Positions 15,564 to 22,951 of a DNA stretch of 24,499 nt are shown piece by piece. The notes beneath the pieces were generated by a model. That model searched no databases and was not told where the DNA came from. It was given only the letters and a program-made list of their open reading frames with translations. The stretch is from contig JADGAO010000016.1 of NCBI GenBank assembly GCA_015231995.1, forward strand, positions 1-24,499. Direction: 5' to 3'. Both the position numbers and the translations under genes were made by a program. Source of the DNA: Nitrospinota bacterium (lineage in GTDB: Bacteria > Nitrospinota_A > UBA7883 > JACRLM01). Within the stretch, counting starts at the first letter, position 1, and each line of letters begins with the position of its first letter.

Positions 15564-16019
15564 ATGCTTACCGCGTTTCTCGTAGCAGTTCATTTGACAG
15601 TGGCGTTGGCCCTTATCGTAATAGTTCTCCTTCAACAGGGGAAGGGCGCCTCGATGGGAGCCGGGTTCGGAGGGTCGAGCCAGACCATATTCGGTTCGCG
15701 CGGTCCGGCCACGGCGTTGGCCAAAATCACGACCGGGGCCGCCATCATTTTCATGCTCACGTCAATAACTCTTTCGACGATGTCAAACAGCGCGAAAGAC
15801 TCCACCATTATGCCTATATCCGGCGAGCCGGCCAAATTGCCGACCACTTTGCCGGCGAAGGAAGCGCAGTCCCCTGACGGGCCTGCCAAAGAAGCTAACA
15901 AGGTTCCCGTGGGAACATCCCACGAATCGGGAGGCCCCCTGGAAAAGTCCGAAGGGCCGAAACCCGAGGCGGCTGGGCCAGTTGACACGGCAAAACCATT
16001 GGAAAAAACGGGAGGATAA
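15564..16019 (+). CDS. secG: Preprotein translocase subunit SecG, with long tail
   Basis: SecG is the small inner-membrane partner of SecYE that assists SecA-driven export. Residues 1-75 show the family pattern: a first membrane segment (AVHLTVALALIVIVLLQ), the conserved QQGKGASMGAGFGGSSQTIFG loop region, and a second membrane segment (ITTGAAIIFMLTSITLS). The remaining 75 or so residues are a Pro/Ala/Lys/Glu-rich, probably disordered tail, so at 151 residues it is longer than a typical SecG. The ATG at 15564 has no close ribosome binding site. Position after tpiA is a common arrangement. The next gene starts 4 bases after its stop. Confidence 0.93.
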   Translation: MLTAFLVAVHLTVALALIVIVLLQQGKGASMGAGFGGSSQTIFGSRGPATALAKITTGAAIIFMLTSITLSTMSNSAKDSTIMPISGEPAKLPTTLPAKEAQSPDGPAKEANKVPVGTSHESGGPLEKSEGPKPEAAGPVDTAKPLEKTGG

Positions 16020-16023
16020 CATA

Positions 16024-16401
16024 GTGAAGAAGGGTTTAGTGACAATGGCCGTTTTGGCCTCATTCGCTCTGGTCGCATGCACACAGCCAGAGGCTCCGAA
16101 AGTTCCTGCTCCGGCCGCCGCTCCGGCGCCTGCTCCGGCCCCGGCTCCTGCTCCGGCTCCTGAAGCCGCCCCTGCTCCTGCTGGCGACGCCGCCGCTCCG
16201 GCTCCTGAAGCCGCTGCGCCTGCTGGTGACGCCGCCGCTCCTGCTGGCGCTACCGGCGCCACTGGCGCTACCGGAGCCGCTGGCGCGCCTGGCGCTACTG
16301 GCGCTACTGGCGCTACTGGCGCCCCTGGCGCCGCTGGTCCTGCTGGCGCCACTGGCGCTACCGGAGCCGCTGGCGCCCCGGCCGCTCCTGCTCACAAATA
16401 A
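16024..16401 (+). CDS. Collagen-like repeat lipoprotein
   Basis: I chose the GTG at 16024 because GGGAGGA lies seven bases upstream, within the end of secG, and because it gives a clean lipoprotein signal peptide ending in the lipobox FALVAC. The mature 100 or so residues are low complexity: an Ala-Pro stretch, two PEAA-PAGDAA-like repeats, then 15 uninterrupted Gly-X-Y triplets (mostly Gly-Ala-Thr), and a short tail ending in HK. Gly-X-Y runs form collagen-like triple helices in some bacterial surface proteins, but this run is short. It is probably cotranscribed with secG and ends 11 bases before a strong terminator. Function is unknown; a periplasmic or surface spacer is inferred. Confidence 0.8.
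   Translation: MKKGLVTMAVLASFALVACTQPEAPKVPAPAAAPAPAPAPAPAPAPEAAPAPAGDAAAPAPEAAAPAGDAAAPAGATGATGATGAAGAPGATGATGATGAPGAAGPAGATGATGAAGAPAAPAHK
16246..16380 (+). repeat. In-frame 9-bp tandem repeat encoding Gly-X-Y triplets
   Basis: Fifteen consecutive 9-base units, mainly variants of GGCGCTACT, encode Gly-Ala-Thr, with some Gly-Ala-Ala, Gly-Ala-Pro and Gly-Pro-Ala. The units are nearly identical in DNA, so copy number could change by replication slippage without breaking the frame. Confidence 0.9.
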
Positions 16402-16412
16402 CGTTGCTTTTG

Positions 16413-16455
16413 AAAATGGCGCTCAGAAATCAAATTCTGGGCGCCATTTTTATTT
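16413..16455 (+). terminator. Strong intrinsic terminator overlapping the next gene's start
   Basis: Arms 16413-16428 and 16435-16450 form a 16-pair stem with one G-U wobble and a six-base loop, followed at once by TATTT after the run of T. It lies just after the collagen-like lipoprotein stop codon and should end the gap-to-lipoprotein transcript. The ATG at 16416 of the downstream solute-binding gene lies inside the 5' arm. Confidence 0.85.
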
Positions 16456-18098
16456 CCGCCTTTCTCGTTTCATGCTCCGGCTCCGAATCTCAAAAAACGA
16501 AGGATCAGGGCAAAGATTCCAACAAATCCGCCCAGGCTAATGTCGCGCCCAAACCGGAAGATTTCGGCGACGTGTTCATAGACTCCTCCATAGGGGACGC
16601 TTCCAATCTCATTCCGTACCTGGCGTCGGACTCGGCTTCCGCCGCCGTAACGGACATGGTTTTCGGCCAGCTTCTGACTCTGGACAAGGATCAGAACCTG
16701 ACGCCGGAATTGGCGGAGAGCTGGGATGTCTCCCCCGACCAGAAAAGCATCACATTCCACCTCAAAAAGAACGTCAAATGGCATGACGGGGTTCCATGGA
16801 CCGCTCATGACGTGAAATACCAGTTCGACATGATGATCCATCCAGACCTGCCATCCGGTTACAAGGAGGACTTCCTTCAGGCCGAGAAGGCGGAGGTTGT
16901 GGACGACTACACTTTCCGAATCACATTCAAGGAGCCTTATGCCCCGGCGTTGGTCCGCATGGCCGGGCTTGGCGGATTGCCCCGGCATTTGCTCAAAGGG
17001 GTCAAGCCGGCCGACATCGTAAAGTCGCCTCTTGCGCGGAAGCCTGTCGGCAACGGCGCGTGGAAATTCGCCGAGTGGAAGGGGCAGACGCATATCACGC
17101 TCGAGTCCAACCCCGATCATTTCAACGGCAGGCCGTTGATCGCAAAGTCTATCACAAGGATAATACCCGACCCGGCCACGCAGTTTCTGGAGTTGAAGTC
17201 CGGCGGGGTGGACATGATGGGGCTACAGCCGCTCCAATATCTCAAGCAGACCGACTCGGCTTTTTTCAAAGATAACTACCAGAAGTATAAATATCTGGCC
17301 AGCGCCTACACTTATCTGGGCTACAACCTCAAGCGGCCCATCTTCCAGGACAAGCGCGTGCGGCAGGCCATCTGCTACGCCATAGACAAAAAAGAGCTGA
17401 TTGACGGCGTGCTGATGGGGCTTGGGCTGGAGGCGACCGGCCCGTACAAACCGGGAACATGGGCGCACAACCCGGACGTGAAGGGATGTTCGTACAACCC
17501 TACCAGGGCGATGGAGCTTCTTCGGGAAGCGGGATGGGTCAACCTCGGCCCGGAGGGGATGTTGCTCAAGGACGGCAAGCCGTTGCAGTTCGAGATAATC
17601 ACAAACCACGGCAACCCACTGCGGGCGAAAACTGCGGAGATAATCCAGCAGAGGCTCAAGTTCGTCGGCGTGGGGGTTAAAATACGGGTCGTCGAGTGGT
17701 CGTCGTTTATAAACAATTTCATCAACAAGCGCGATTTCGACGCCTGCATACTAGGCTGGACTATCGGGATAGACCCCGACCAGTACTCGATATGGCATTC
17801 GTCCAAGACCGGCGAGCACGAGCTTAACTTCGTCTCATACGACAACAAGGAAGTGGACCAGATTATGGAGTCCGCCCGCAAGACGTTCGACCAGGAAGCG
17901 AGGAAGAAACTGTATTACAGGTTCCAGCAGATACTGGCCGACGACCAGCCTTACACGTTCCTTTACGCGCCGGAGGCCCTGCCCATAGTCGCCAAACGGA
18001 TACGCGGCATAGAGCCGGGAGCGGCTGGGATTTCCTACAACTTCAACAAGTGGTGGGTTGCCAAGGCCGATCACAAACGTCCGGCGATGACCCAGTAA
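16416..18098 (+). CDS. ABC transporter solute-binding lipoprotein, family 5 (peptide type)
   Basis: The 560-residue lipoprotein has a signal peptide ending in the lipobox FLVSC (Cys20) and the extracellular solute-binding family 5 fold. Typical segments are LTPELAESWDVSPDQKSITF, HLKKNVKWHDGVPWTAHDVKYQF, and a central KRVRQAICYAIDKKELIDGV. Members bind oligopeptides, dipeptides or other small solutes in the periplasm for an ABC importer. No permease or ATPase gene is adjacent. The ATG at 16416 was preferred to the TTG at 16404. Neither has a good ribosome binding site, and the ATG is inside a terminator stem. The gene converges with mreD, the stops being 9 bp apart. Confidence 0.92.
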   Translation: MALRNQILGAIFISAFLVSCSGSESQKTKDQGKDSNKSAQANVAPKPEDFGDVFIDSSIGDASNLIPYLASDSASAAVTDMVFGQLLTLDKDQNLTPELAESWDVSPDQKSITFHLKKNVKWHDGVPWTAHDVKYQFDMMIHPDLPSGYKEDFLQAEKAEVVDDYTFRITFKEPYAPALVRMAGLGGLPRHLLKGVKPADIVKSPLARKPVGNGAWKFAEWKGQTHITLESNPDHFNGRPLIAKSITRIIPDPATQFLELKSGGVDMMGLQPLQYLKQTDSAFFKDNYQKYKYLASAYTYLGYNLKRPIFQDKRVRQAICYAIDKKELIDGVLMGLGLEATGPYKPGTWAHNPDVKGCSYNPTRAMELLREAGWVNLGPEGMLLKDGKPLQFEIITNHGNPLRAKTAEIIQQRLKFVGVGVKIRVVEWSSFINNFINKRDFDACILGWTIGIDPDQYSIWHSSKTGEHELNFVSYDNKEVDQIMESARKTFDQEARKKLYYRFQQILADDQPYTFLYAPEALPIVAKRIRGIEPGAAGISYNFNKWWVAKADHKRPAMTQ

Positions 18099-18107
18099 CC
18101 TTTCCGG

Positions 18108-18641
18108 TCAGTCAAGCGACGGGGTGGAGCCGTATCTGCCGGTTGGGCCTGTATCCCCGAAGCTCACGGCTTTTTCTTCCGCCCATTCCATCGCGCCCAT
18201 CACCGGCAGGGCGAACAGCGCGTTGACGGCGGCGCACGAGACAACAGTGGCGACGATGGATGGAAACGCGGCGTGGCCTGTGAAAACCTGCGACAGCTTG
18301 GCGTAGGCCATAGTGTCAACGGCGGTGGCCACGGCGGTGAAAAGCGCCCTGGATGTGATAGAGTCGCTGACAAGGTCGTCCCGCAATTTGCCCACGCCAA
18401 ACCCGATGAGGCTTTTGGAGAAAGTGTTGGCCCCCAGAACCCCGTAGGAGAGCATGTCCTCCGCCAACCCGGTCACAAGGCCCAGCTTCACGCCTCCCAT
18501 TTTCCCAAGCCTCAACCCGCCGAATACAAGCAGGATCAACGCAAGGTCTGGCCAGGGAACCGCGCCCCGCGTAAAGTGGAAAGAAGTCGTCTGCGCGACA
18601 AACGCGAACGTCAGGGCGGCGGCGTAAACGGCCAGCCTCAC
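18108..18641 (-). CDS. mreD: Rod shape-determining protein MreD
   Basis: MreD is a small multi-span inner-membrane protein of the elongation machinery. The 177-residue product is mostly hydrophobic, with about five membrane segments, and has the family's PDLALILLVFGGLRLGKMGG start region and the GLAEDMLSYGVLGANTFSKSL loop. It starts at a GTG that overlaps the mreC stop (GTGA), so translation is coupled. The identification rests on context as well as sequence, as MreD is poorly conserved. No penicillin-binding protein 2 or rodA gene follows, because the next gene is on the opposite strand. Confidence 0.9.
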   Translation of the reverse strand: MRLAVYAAALTFAFVAQTTSFHFTRGAVPWPDLALILLVFGGLRLGKMGGVKLGLVTGLAEDMLSYGVLGANTFSKSLIGFGVGKLRDDLVSDSITSRALFTAVATAVDTMAYAKLSQVFTGHAAFPSIVATVVSCAAVNALFALPVMGAMEWAEEKAVSFGDTGPTGRYGSTPSLD

Positions 18642-19486
18642 TTTGCAGACGCCTCTTGCTGGATTTCTATCGGCTGGGTTTTGAGAATGATCGCCTCCTC
18701 CAGGCGGCCAAAATCCTCCGCCGGCCTCAACTTGGCCGAAAGGAAAAGGCTTCCGCTGATCGGTTTGACGTCTTCGAGCGCCCCGACCATAAGCCCTTTC
18801 GGGAATATCCCGCCCAATCCCGATGAAATGACGATATCCCCGTTTTTGGCCTGGGCGTTGAATCCGAGGTATTTGACTTCGAGCGTGGGCGCGTTTGCGC
18901 CGACGACCAGAAGGCTTTCGCGCGTTTCCTGCGCGATGCCGTCAATGGCGGAGCGGACGTCCGTTATCAGCAGAGCCTTGGAGGACGACAACCCGGCGCT
19001 CACTATCCTGCCGACGACGCCCCGATGCGTGACCACCGGCATATTTGCGGCTATGCCGTGGTTTGTCCCCTTGTTGAGGATAAGCAGTTTGGCCCGGTCC
19101 GTAGGGTCCCTGCCGATGACCCGCGCCGCCTCGAAGGGCGTGTTATCCAGCGACGGGAACTCAAGCAGGCTGTCGAGCCTTTGGTAAGCTTTCAGCCGCT
19201 CCACAAGGAGCATGTTCTCGAAAGCCAGCTTGTCTGACAGTTTTCTTAACCGCGAGTTTTCGTCTTTGATGTCCACAAGGTAGACGTATCTGTCCCATAC
19301 CCTGTAAACGGAAGTCACCATCCATTCCACCGCTTCCTGGAATGGCGAGAGGAGCGTGAGGGCGGCGTTCTCGGCCAACGAAACGGATTGCCGTTTGCGA
19401 AGGTTGGAGCCGAGCAGGGTCATGGAGATTACAAACAGGACGGCCAGGATTATCACGTCCTGCCGCCGCTTGAAAAAATCGTTCAC
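18638..19486 (-). CDS. mreC: Rod shape-determining protein MreC
   Basis: MreC links cytoplasmic MreB to periplasmic peptidoglycan synthases. The 282-residue product has a short cytoplasmic start, one membrane segment (VIILAVLFVISMTLLGSNL), a coiled-coil stretch around residues 70-105, and the beta-rich MreC core (ARVIGRDPTDRAKLLILNKG, MPVVTHRGVVGRI, DIVISSGLGGIFPKGLMVG). The start is a GTG without a clear ribosome binding site. It lies 90 bp after mreB and overlaps mreD by 4 bp. Confidence 0.96.
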   Translation of the reverse strand: MNDFFKRRQDVIILAVLFVISMTLLGSNLRKRQSVSLAENAALTLLSPFQEAVEWMVTSVYRVWDRYVYLVDIKDENSRLRKLSDKLAFENMLLVERLKAYQRLDSLLEFPSLDNTPFEAARVIGRDPTDRAKLLILNKGTNHGIAANMPVVTHRGVVGRIVSAGLSSSKALLITDVRSAIDGIAQETRESLLVVGANAPTLEVKYLGFNAQAKNGDIVISSGLGGIFPKGLMVGALEDVKPISGSLFLSAKLRPAEDFGRLEEAIILKTQPIEIQQEASAK

Positions 19487-19576
19487 GCCGTTAGACCGTT
19501 TTTCATGGCCATGACGATGAATATCCGCTCCATGAGAGGCGTTTTCACAAGGCGAGCCATCCGCCCTCCGGCGGAG

Positions 19577-20599
19577 CTAAATGGATACCTTCCTTAGCAA
19601 ACTCATATCCTCCAACGCTTTTCCAGCGCCGATAGCGACCGCAGAGAGGGCGTCCTCCGCCACTATGATCGGCAAACCCGTCTCCTCGCGCAGGAGCAGG
19701 TCCAGCCCCTGCAAAAGCGAGCCTCCGCCAGCGAGTACGATCCCCTTGTCAACGATGTCCGACGCAAGCTCCGGCGGGGTGCGTTCGAGGGCTATCCTCA
19801 CCGTTTCCACGATAGTCGCCACAGGCTCGGCCAAAGCTTCGCGTATCTCCGCGTCGTTGATCACGAGGGTTTTCGGAATCCCGGCCATGAGGTCGCGGCC
19901 CTTTATCTCCATCGTCTGCGGCTTTTCGAGTGCGAAGGCCGATCCGATGGTCATCTTTATCTCTTCGGCCGTCCGCTCGCCGATAAGCAGGTTGTACTTC
20001 CTCTTGATGAAGCTCGATATCGCTTCGTCCATCTCGTCGCCGGCCACGCGCACGGAACGCGAATAGACGATGCCCGAAAGCGATATGACGGCCACTTCCG
20101 TAGTGCCGCCGCCGATGTCGAGGATCATGTTGCCGGACGCTTCGGCTATCGGCAATCCGACGCCTATGGCCGCCGCCATCGGCTCTTCGATAAGGAACAC
20201 CTCTCTTGCGCCAGCGGACAGGGCCGCGTCGCGCACGGCGCGTTTTTCCACCTGGGTTATGCCGGAAGGAACGCCGATGACTATCCGTGGGCGAACCATG
20301 GAGCGCCTGTTGTGCGCCTTCTGGATGAAATAGCGGATCATCGCCTCGCACACTTCGAAATTTGCGATAACGCCGTCGCGCAAAGGCCGCGTGGCTACGA
20401 TGTTGCCGGGAGTCCTGCCCAGCATCTTCTTGGCTTCCCCGCCGACGGCCAGCACCTGCTTGGTTTCCGCATGGACAGCCACGACGGAAGGTTCGCGCAA
20501 AACGATGCCATGCCCTTTTTTAATGACGATAGTGTTTGCGGTGCCAAGGTCCATGGCAAGGTCGGATGAGAACATGCCCCAGAAGGAATCGAAAAACAT
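19577..20599 (-). CDS. mreB: Rod shape-determining actin homologue MreB
   Basis: MreB polymerises under the membrane and guides lateral wall synthesis. The 340-residue product has the actin-fold nucleotide motifs: phosphate 1 (AMDLGTANT), phosphate 2 (LDIGGGTTEVAVI) and the adenosine motif (VLAGGGSLLQGLD). The frame is open further upstream, but the ATG at 20599 has AAAGGAG five bases before it and gives the normal start MFFDSFWG. First gene of mreB-mreC-mreD, which predicts a rod-shaped or curved cell. Confidence 0.98.
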   Translation of the reverse strand: MFFDSFWGMFSSDLAMDLGTANTIVIKKGHGIVLREPSVVAVHAETKQVLAVGGEAKKMLGRTPGNIVATRPLRDGVIANFEVCEAMIRYFIQKAHNRRSMVRPRIVIGVPSGITQVEKRAVRDAALSAGAREVFLIEEPMAAAIGVGLPIAEASGNMILDIGGGTTEVAVISLSGIVYSRSVRVAGDEMDEAISSFIKRKYNLLIGERTAEEIKMTIGSAFALEKPQTMEIKGRDLMAGIPKTLVINDAEIREALAEPVATIVETVRIALERTPPELASDIVDKGIVLAGGGSLLQGLDLLLREETGLPIIVAEDALSAVAIGAGKALEDMSLLRKVSI

Positions 20600-20996
20600 C
20601 AGGTCTCCTTTGTCAAAACCTCGCCGCACAGGGGCGGCGTGGCTCAATTATTATCCTTTTTCCGCAATGTATGGGCTGACGGCGGCGAACCCTGCGCCAG
20701 CCATCGCCTCTTCAAACGGAACGCCACATAACATTATCATCAAGGGATTGGCTTTACAATCGCCTAAAACTGCTTATGCGGGGTCGAAACGAGTCATAAC
20801 TACGCGATTATAACATCAAAAAAAGGTGTGTGTGGACGTATCAGGTTGTGAACAAAGGCGGTGTTTTACTCGTTTTCAAGCAAATTAAGTCAACTCCAAT
20901 TGTAAAACAAACAAGATGATAATGAAAAATTAACGATTTAATGCTATATCAACAAGAAGCTGTTAGTAAAGAATCATTATGCGTACAAATCCACGG
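20600..20996. other. Intergenic region upstream of mreB
   Basis: About 400 bases separate mreB from the broken hicA. The half near mreB is GC-rich leader; the half from about 20800 is markedly AT-rich. I see the -10 element at 20807-20815 and no convincing gene, RNA or repeat. A long mreB leader of about 200 bases is implied. Confidence 0.5.
20807..20815 (-). promoter_or_regulatory. Extended -10 promoter element for mreBCD
   Basis: On the minus strand this reads TGTTATAAT, a perfect -10 hexamer with the TG extension and no good -35. It is about 200 bp before mreB, in AT-rich DNA. Confidence 0.5.
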
Positions 20997-21220
20997 CTAA
21001 AGCAATCCGGCGAACTCTTCCGGGGTCAAACCCGCTTGCCTGATAATGCCTCGGAGCGTGCCCTTGGCCACCACGCGGTGGTCGGGAACTGTAAGCCGCC
21101 TGAAGGGGGATTTTCGTGGCGAAGGATGATATGGCTTCCGGTTTGATGATCTTTATGATAACCCACTTTAGCAAGAGCTCGAACAGCCTCCCTGCCGGAA
21201 ACGACAGGAAGCCTGCTCAA
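20997..21220 (-). pseudogene. hicA: HicA-type mRNA interferase toxin, frameshifted
   Basis: The first 39 codons from the TTG at 21220 encode a HicA start (MSRLPVVSGREAVRAL, then the catalytic His30 in GSHIILRH and HENPP). The frame then fails. Shifting by one base at about 21101-21110 restores RRLTVPDHRVVAKGTLRGII and RQAGLTPEEFAGLL to a TAG at 20997. This is the complete HicA fold of about 74 residues. One base appears to be missing in a C5T2 run (minus strand). As written, the product would stop after 64 residues with a foreign tail. The start overlaps the hicB stop (TTGA) and has GGAG upstream. This is either a real inactivating mutation or a sequencing error in a homopolymer. Confidence 0.88.
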
Positions 21221-21429
21221 CCAGGAATCTCCACCATTTCTTCCTGAATAGAAGGAGGTATCGGTTCATCGTGCTTTAAAAGACTCTCGATATATCCGGC
21301 GATGGCGTCTTTGATATTTACCAGAGCTTCTTGCCGTGTGGTTCCCTGGCTTATGCAACCGGGCAGAGTCGGGCATTCGGCTACAAACACCCCGTCCTCG
21401 TCTTGTTCAATCAATACGCGGTACCGCAT
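21217..21429 (-). CDS. hicB: HicB-type antitoxin
   Basis: The 70-residue protein shows the HicB partial RNase H fold: MRYRVLIEQDEDGVFVAECP, then LPGCISQGTTRQEALVNIKD and AIAGYIESLL. HicB binds HicA and blocks its active site. This is the short form, with no obvious added DNA-binding domain at the C-terminus. AAAGGA seven bases before the ATG is a good ribosome binding site. The antitoxin comes first and overlaps hicA by 4 bp. Since its toxin partner is frameshifted as sequenced, hicB may be a survivor of a decaying module. Confidence 0.9.
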   Translation of the reverse strand: MRYRVLIEQDEDGVFVAECPTLPGCISQGTTRQEALVNIKDAIAGYIESLLKHDEPIPPSIQEEMVEIPG

Positions 21430-21440
21430 GTTGGCGTCCT

Positions 21441-21484
21441 TTGTATATCATGGTTTGATTTTATCATAATCGTTCCATATACAA
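21441..21484 (-). promoter_or_regulatory. Promoter and dyad operator of hicBA
   Basis: On the minus strand TTGTAT (21479-21484) and an extended -10 TGATAAAAT (21458-21466) form a plausible promoter with a short 15-base spacer. Inverted arms TTGTATATGG and CCATG-ATATACAA (with three extra bases) enclose the -10. That is what an autorepressor site would look like, as HicB proteins often repress their own operon. Confidence 0.5.
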
Positions 21485-21496
21485 TGTCATCAGCTC

Positions 21497-22813
21497 TTAC
21501 GGGCAACCCACCCATGCCCCGGCAACAGGCAATGCTGAGGAAGGGGGGCCGGCGACCAGGCAGGAGTTCCCAGCGCTCACCTGGAAAGAGTAAAAGACGC
21601 CGGTCGTGCAACTGAAAGAAATCAGCCCGTTCATGGGATATCCGCCCTGATTGCCACTGCCCGTAAGCGGAGCGCCCGAAGCCGAACTTGACTCCTGCCA
21701 GTCAACGTTGTACACAACGATCCCGTCCGCCAACTCGCCAGCAGACCCGCCGGGATACTGATAGCCTACGTTGATGGTTCCGGGCGTTCCGGGAATGACA
21801 CTCGTGATGACGGGAGCCAGCGGCGTCGGGTAACCGCAACCCACGTTTAACGTCATCGTGGAGTAGACATAGTTCCCCTGCTGATCATTTACGGTCAACG
21901 TGATGTCGTATTGGCCCATGTCGGGAATCGTGAAATCGGCGGCCTCCCCCTGGATATCCACAACTCCCGATTGAGGGGTAACGATCGTCCATAAGTAGTC
22001 GAGGATATCGCCCGGGTCGTCGTCAGTGACGTACGCGTCAAACCTTACCGTATCCCCCACTTTCGGGGCGGTGTCGGAAACGAACATGTCTCTTATGTAT
22101 GGAGGGGTTCCCTGCACATAGATGGTCTGCTCCGCCTGCGCTATGCCGCCATGCCCGTCGTCCACGGTAAGGAAGATCGTGAATTCTCCGCCACCCGAAG
22201 GCATGTTCTCCGTGAAAGACGGGCCTTCAAACGATATGGAGCCGTTTGGCCCGTACCCGTACCATGAGTAGGTCAGCGTGTCGTCCGGGTCGGCGTCTTC
22301 GGCGTATCCGGTCACAGTAAGGGATTCGCCCGGCATGGGATAGTAGTTGGAAATGTCTATGGCGGTTATGATGGGAGGAGCGTTCACCTCCAGTTCTATC
22401 TCCAGCACGGGTGGCATGTACGGGGAAACCGTAAGAGTCTCCGTTCCCGTGAACGTTTCGCCGAGTTCCGTCTCCACCAGCACGTCGAAATAGCGCTCGC
22501 CGAATGTGAGCGTAAGGTCAACCGTCAAAGTGTCCAGGGGGACGTCGGCGTATATTGGCTCCATATCGTCGCCGGTGACAGTAAGGGTGACGCGGGTGAC
22601 GTAAATCGGGGTGTCCATACGGACGGGCGACGAAGGGCGCATAAGCTTGCGCGTGACCTGATCGTAGCGATAGCCGTTGGGCCATTTGAGGTTGAGCTTT
22701 GTCCCTGACGGGTTCGCGGAGCCTTTTTCCTTGTCGAGGGACATTCCGCATCCGGCGGCGCCGATAAGGATAAACGCTACGAGCGCCAGGCGCGCTATAA
22801 AACGTGTGTTCAT
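21497..22813 (-). CDS. Lipoprotein with tandem PKD/Ig-like domains
   Basis: The ATG at 22813 has AAGGGG just upstream and gives a lipoprotein signal with lipobox IGAAGC (Cys22), so I prefer it to the longer frame starting at 22924. The 438-residue product has a beta-rich N-terminal region, then two PKD/cadherin-like domains (about 146-233 and 237-324). Each carries a DADPDDTLTYSW or DDDPGDILDYLW motif and ends in a FLTVDDGHGG- or ITLTVNDQQG-type strand. A fibronectin III-like C-terminal part (333-438) follows. Asp-rich loops suggest calcium binding. Such proteins act in adhesion, envelope scaffolding or polymer binding. No catalytic domain is visible. It stands alone and is divergent from ampG. 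Confidence 0.82.
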   Translation of the reverse strand: MNTRFIARLALVAFILIGAAGCGMSLDKEKGSANPSGTKLNLKWPNGYRYDQVTRKLMRPSSPVRMDTPIYVTRVTLTVTGDDMEPIYADVPLDTLTVDLTLTFGERYFDVLVETELGETFTGTETLTVSPYMPPVLEIELEVNAPPIITAIDISNYYPMPGESLTVTGYAEDADPDDTLTYSWYGYGPNGSISFEGPSFTENMPSGGGEFTIFLTVDDGHGGIAQAEQTIYVQGTPPYIRDMFVSDTAPKVGDTVRFDAYVTDDDPGDILDYLWTIVTPQSGVVDIQGEAADFTIPDMGQYDITLTVNDQQGNYVYSTMTLNVGCGYPTPLAPVITSVIPGTPGTINVGYQYPGGSAGELADGIVVYNVDWQESSSASGAPLTGSGNQGGYPMNGLISFSCTTGVFYSFQVSAGNSCLVAGPPSSALPVAGAWVGCP

Positions 22814-22838
22814 TTTCCCCTTCGATAGTCCGAGCTTG

Positions 22839-22847
22839 ATTATAACA
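22839..22847 (-). promoter_or_regulatory. Extended -10 element before the PKD lipoprotein gene
   Basis: TGTTATAAT on the minus strand, about 26 bases before the chosen ATG. It is identical to the nine-base element before mreB and likewise lacks an obvious -35. Confidence 0.5.
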
Positions 22848-22951
22848 CGTGGAGCTGTTGGTAGGAATGGGATGCAAGGGTATTGCAAATAATCCAAGCC
22901 AATCCAGCCTCCAGGTGATATCATTCGCCGGACTTTCGCATATCGGCATGA

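Noticed and set aside
15783..16352. Minus-strand frame encoding Ala/Pro/Gly/Val repeats opposite the collagen-like gene
   Set aside because: It is the mirror image of the 9-bp repeat and Ala/Pro codons; the plus strand has a ribosome binding site, lipobox and terminator.
16100..16380. Short regular repeats as a possible CRISPR array
   Set aside because: The unit is 9 bp, in frame, contiguous and without spacers; it encodes Gly-X-Y triplets.
20600..20996. Possible RNA gene or small protein in the 400-bp mreB upstream region
   Set aside because: No stable structure, terminator or start with ribosome binding site could be recognised beyond the extended -10 element.
20977..21174. 65-codon minus-strand frame overlapping hicA
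   Set aside because: It is the third frame through hicA and carries neither half of the HicA sequence.
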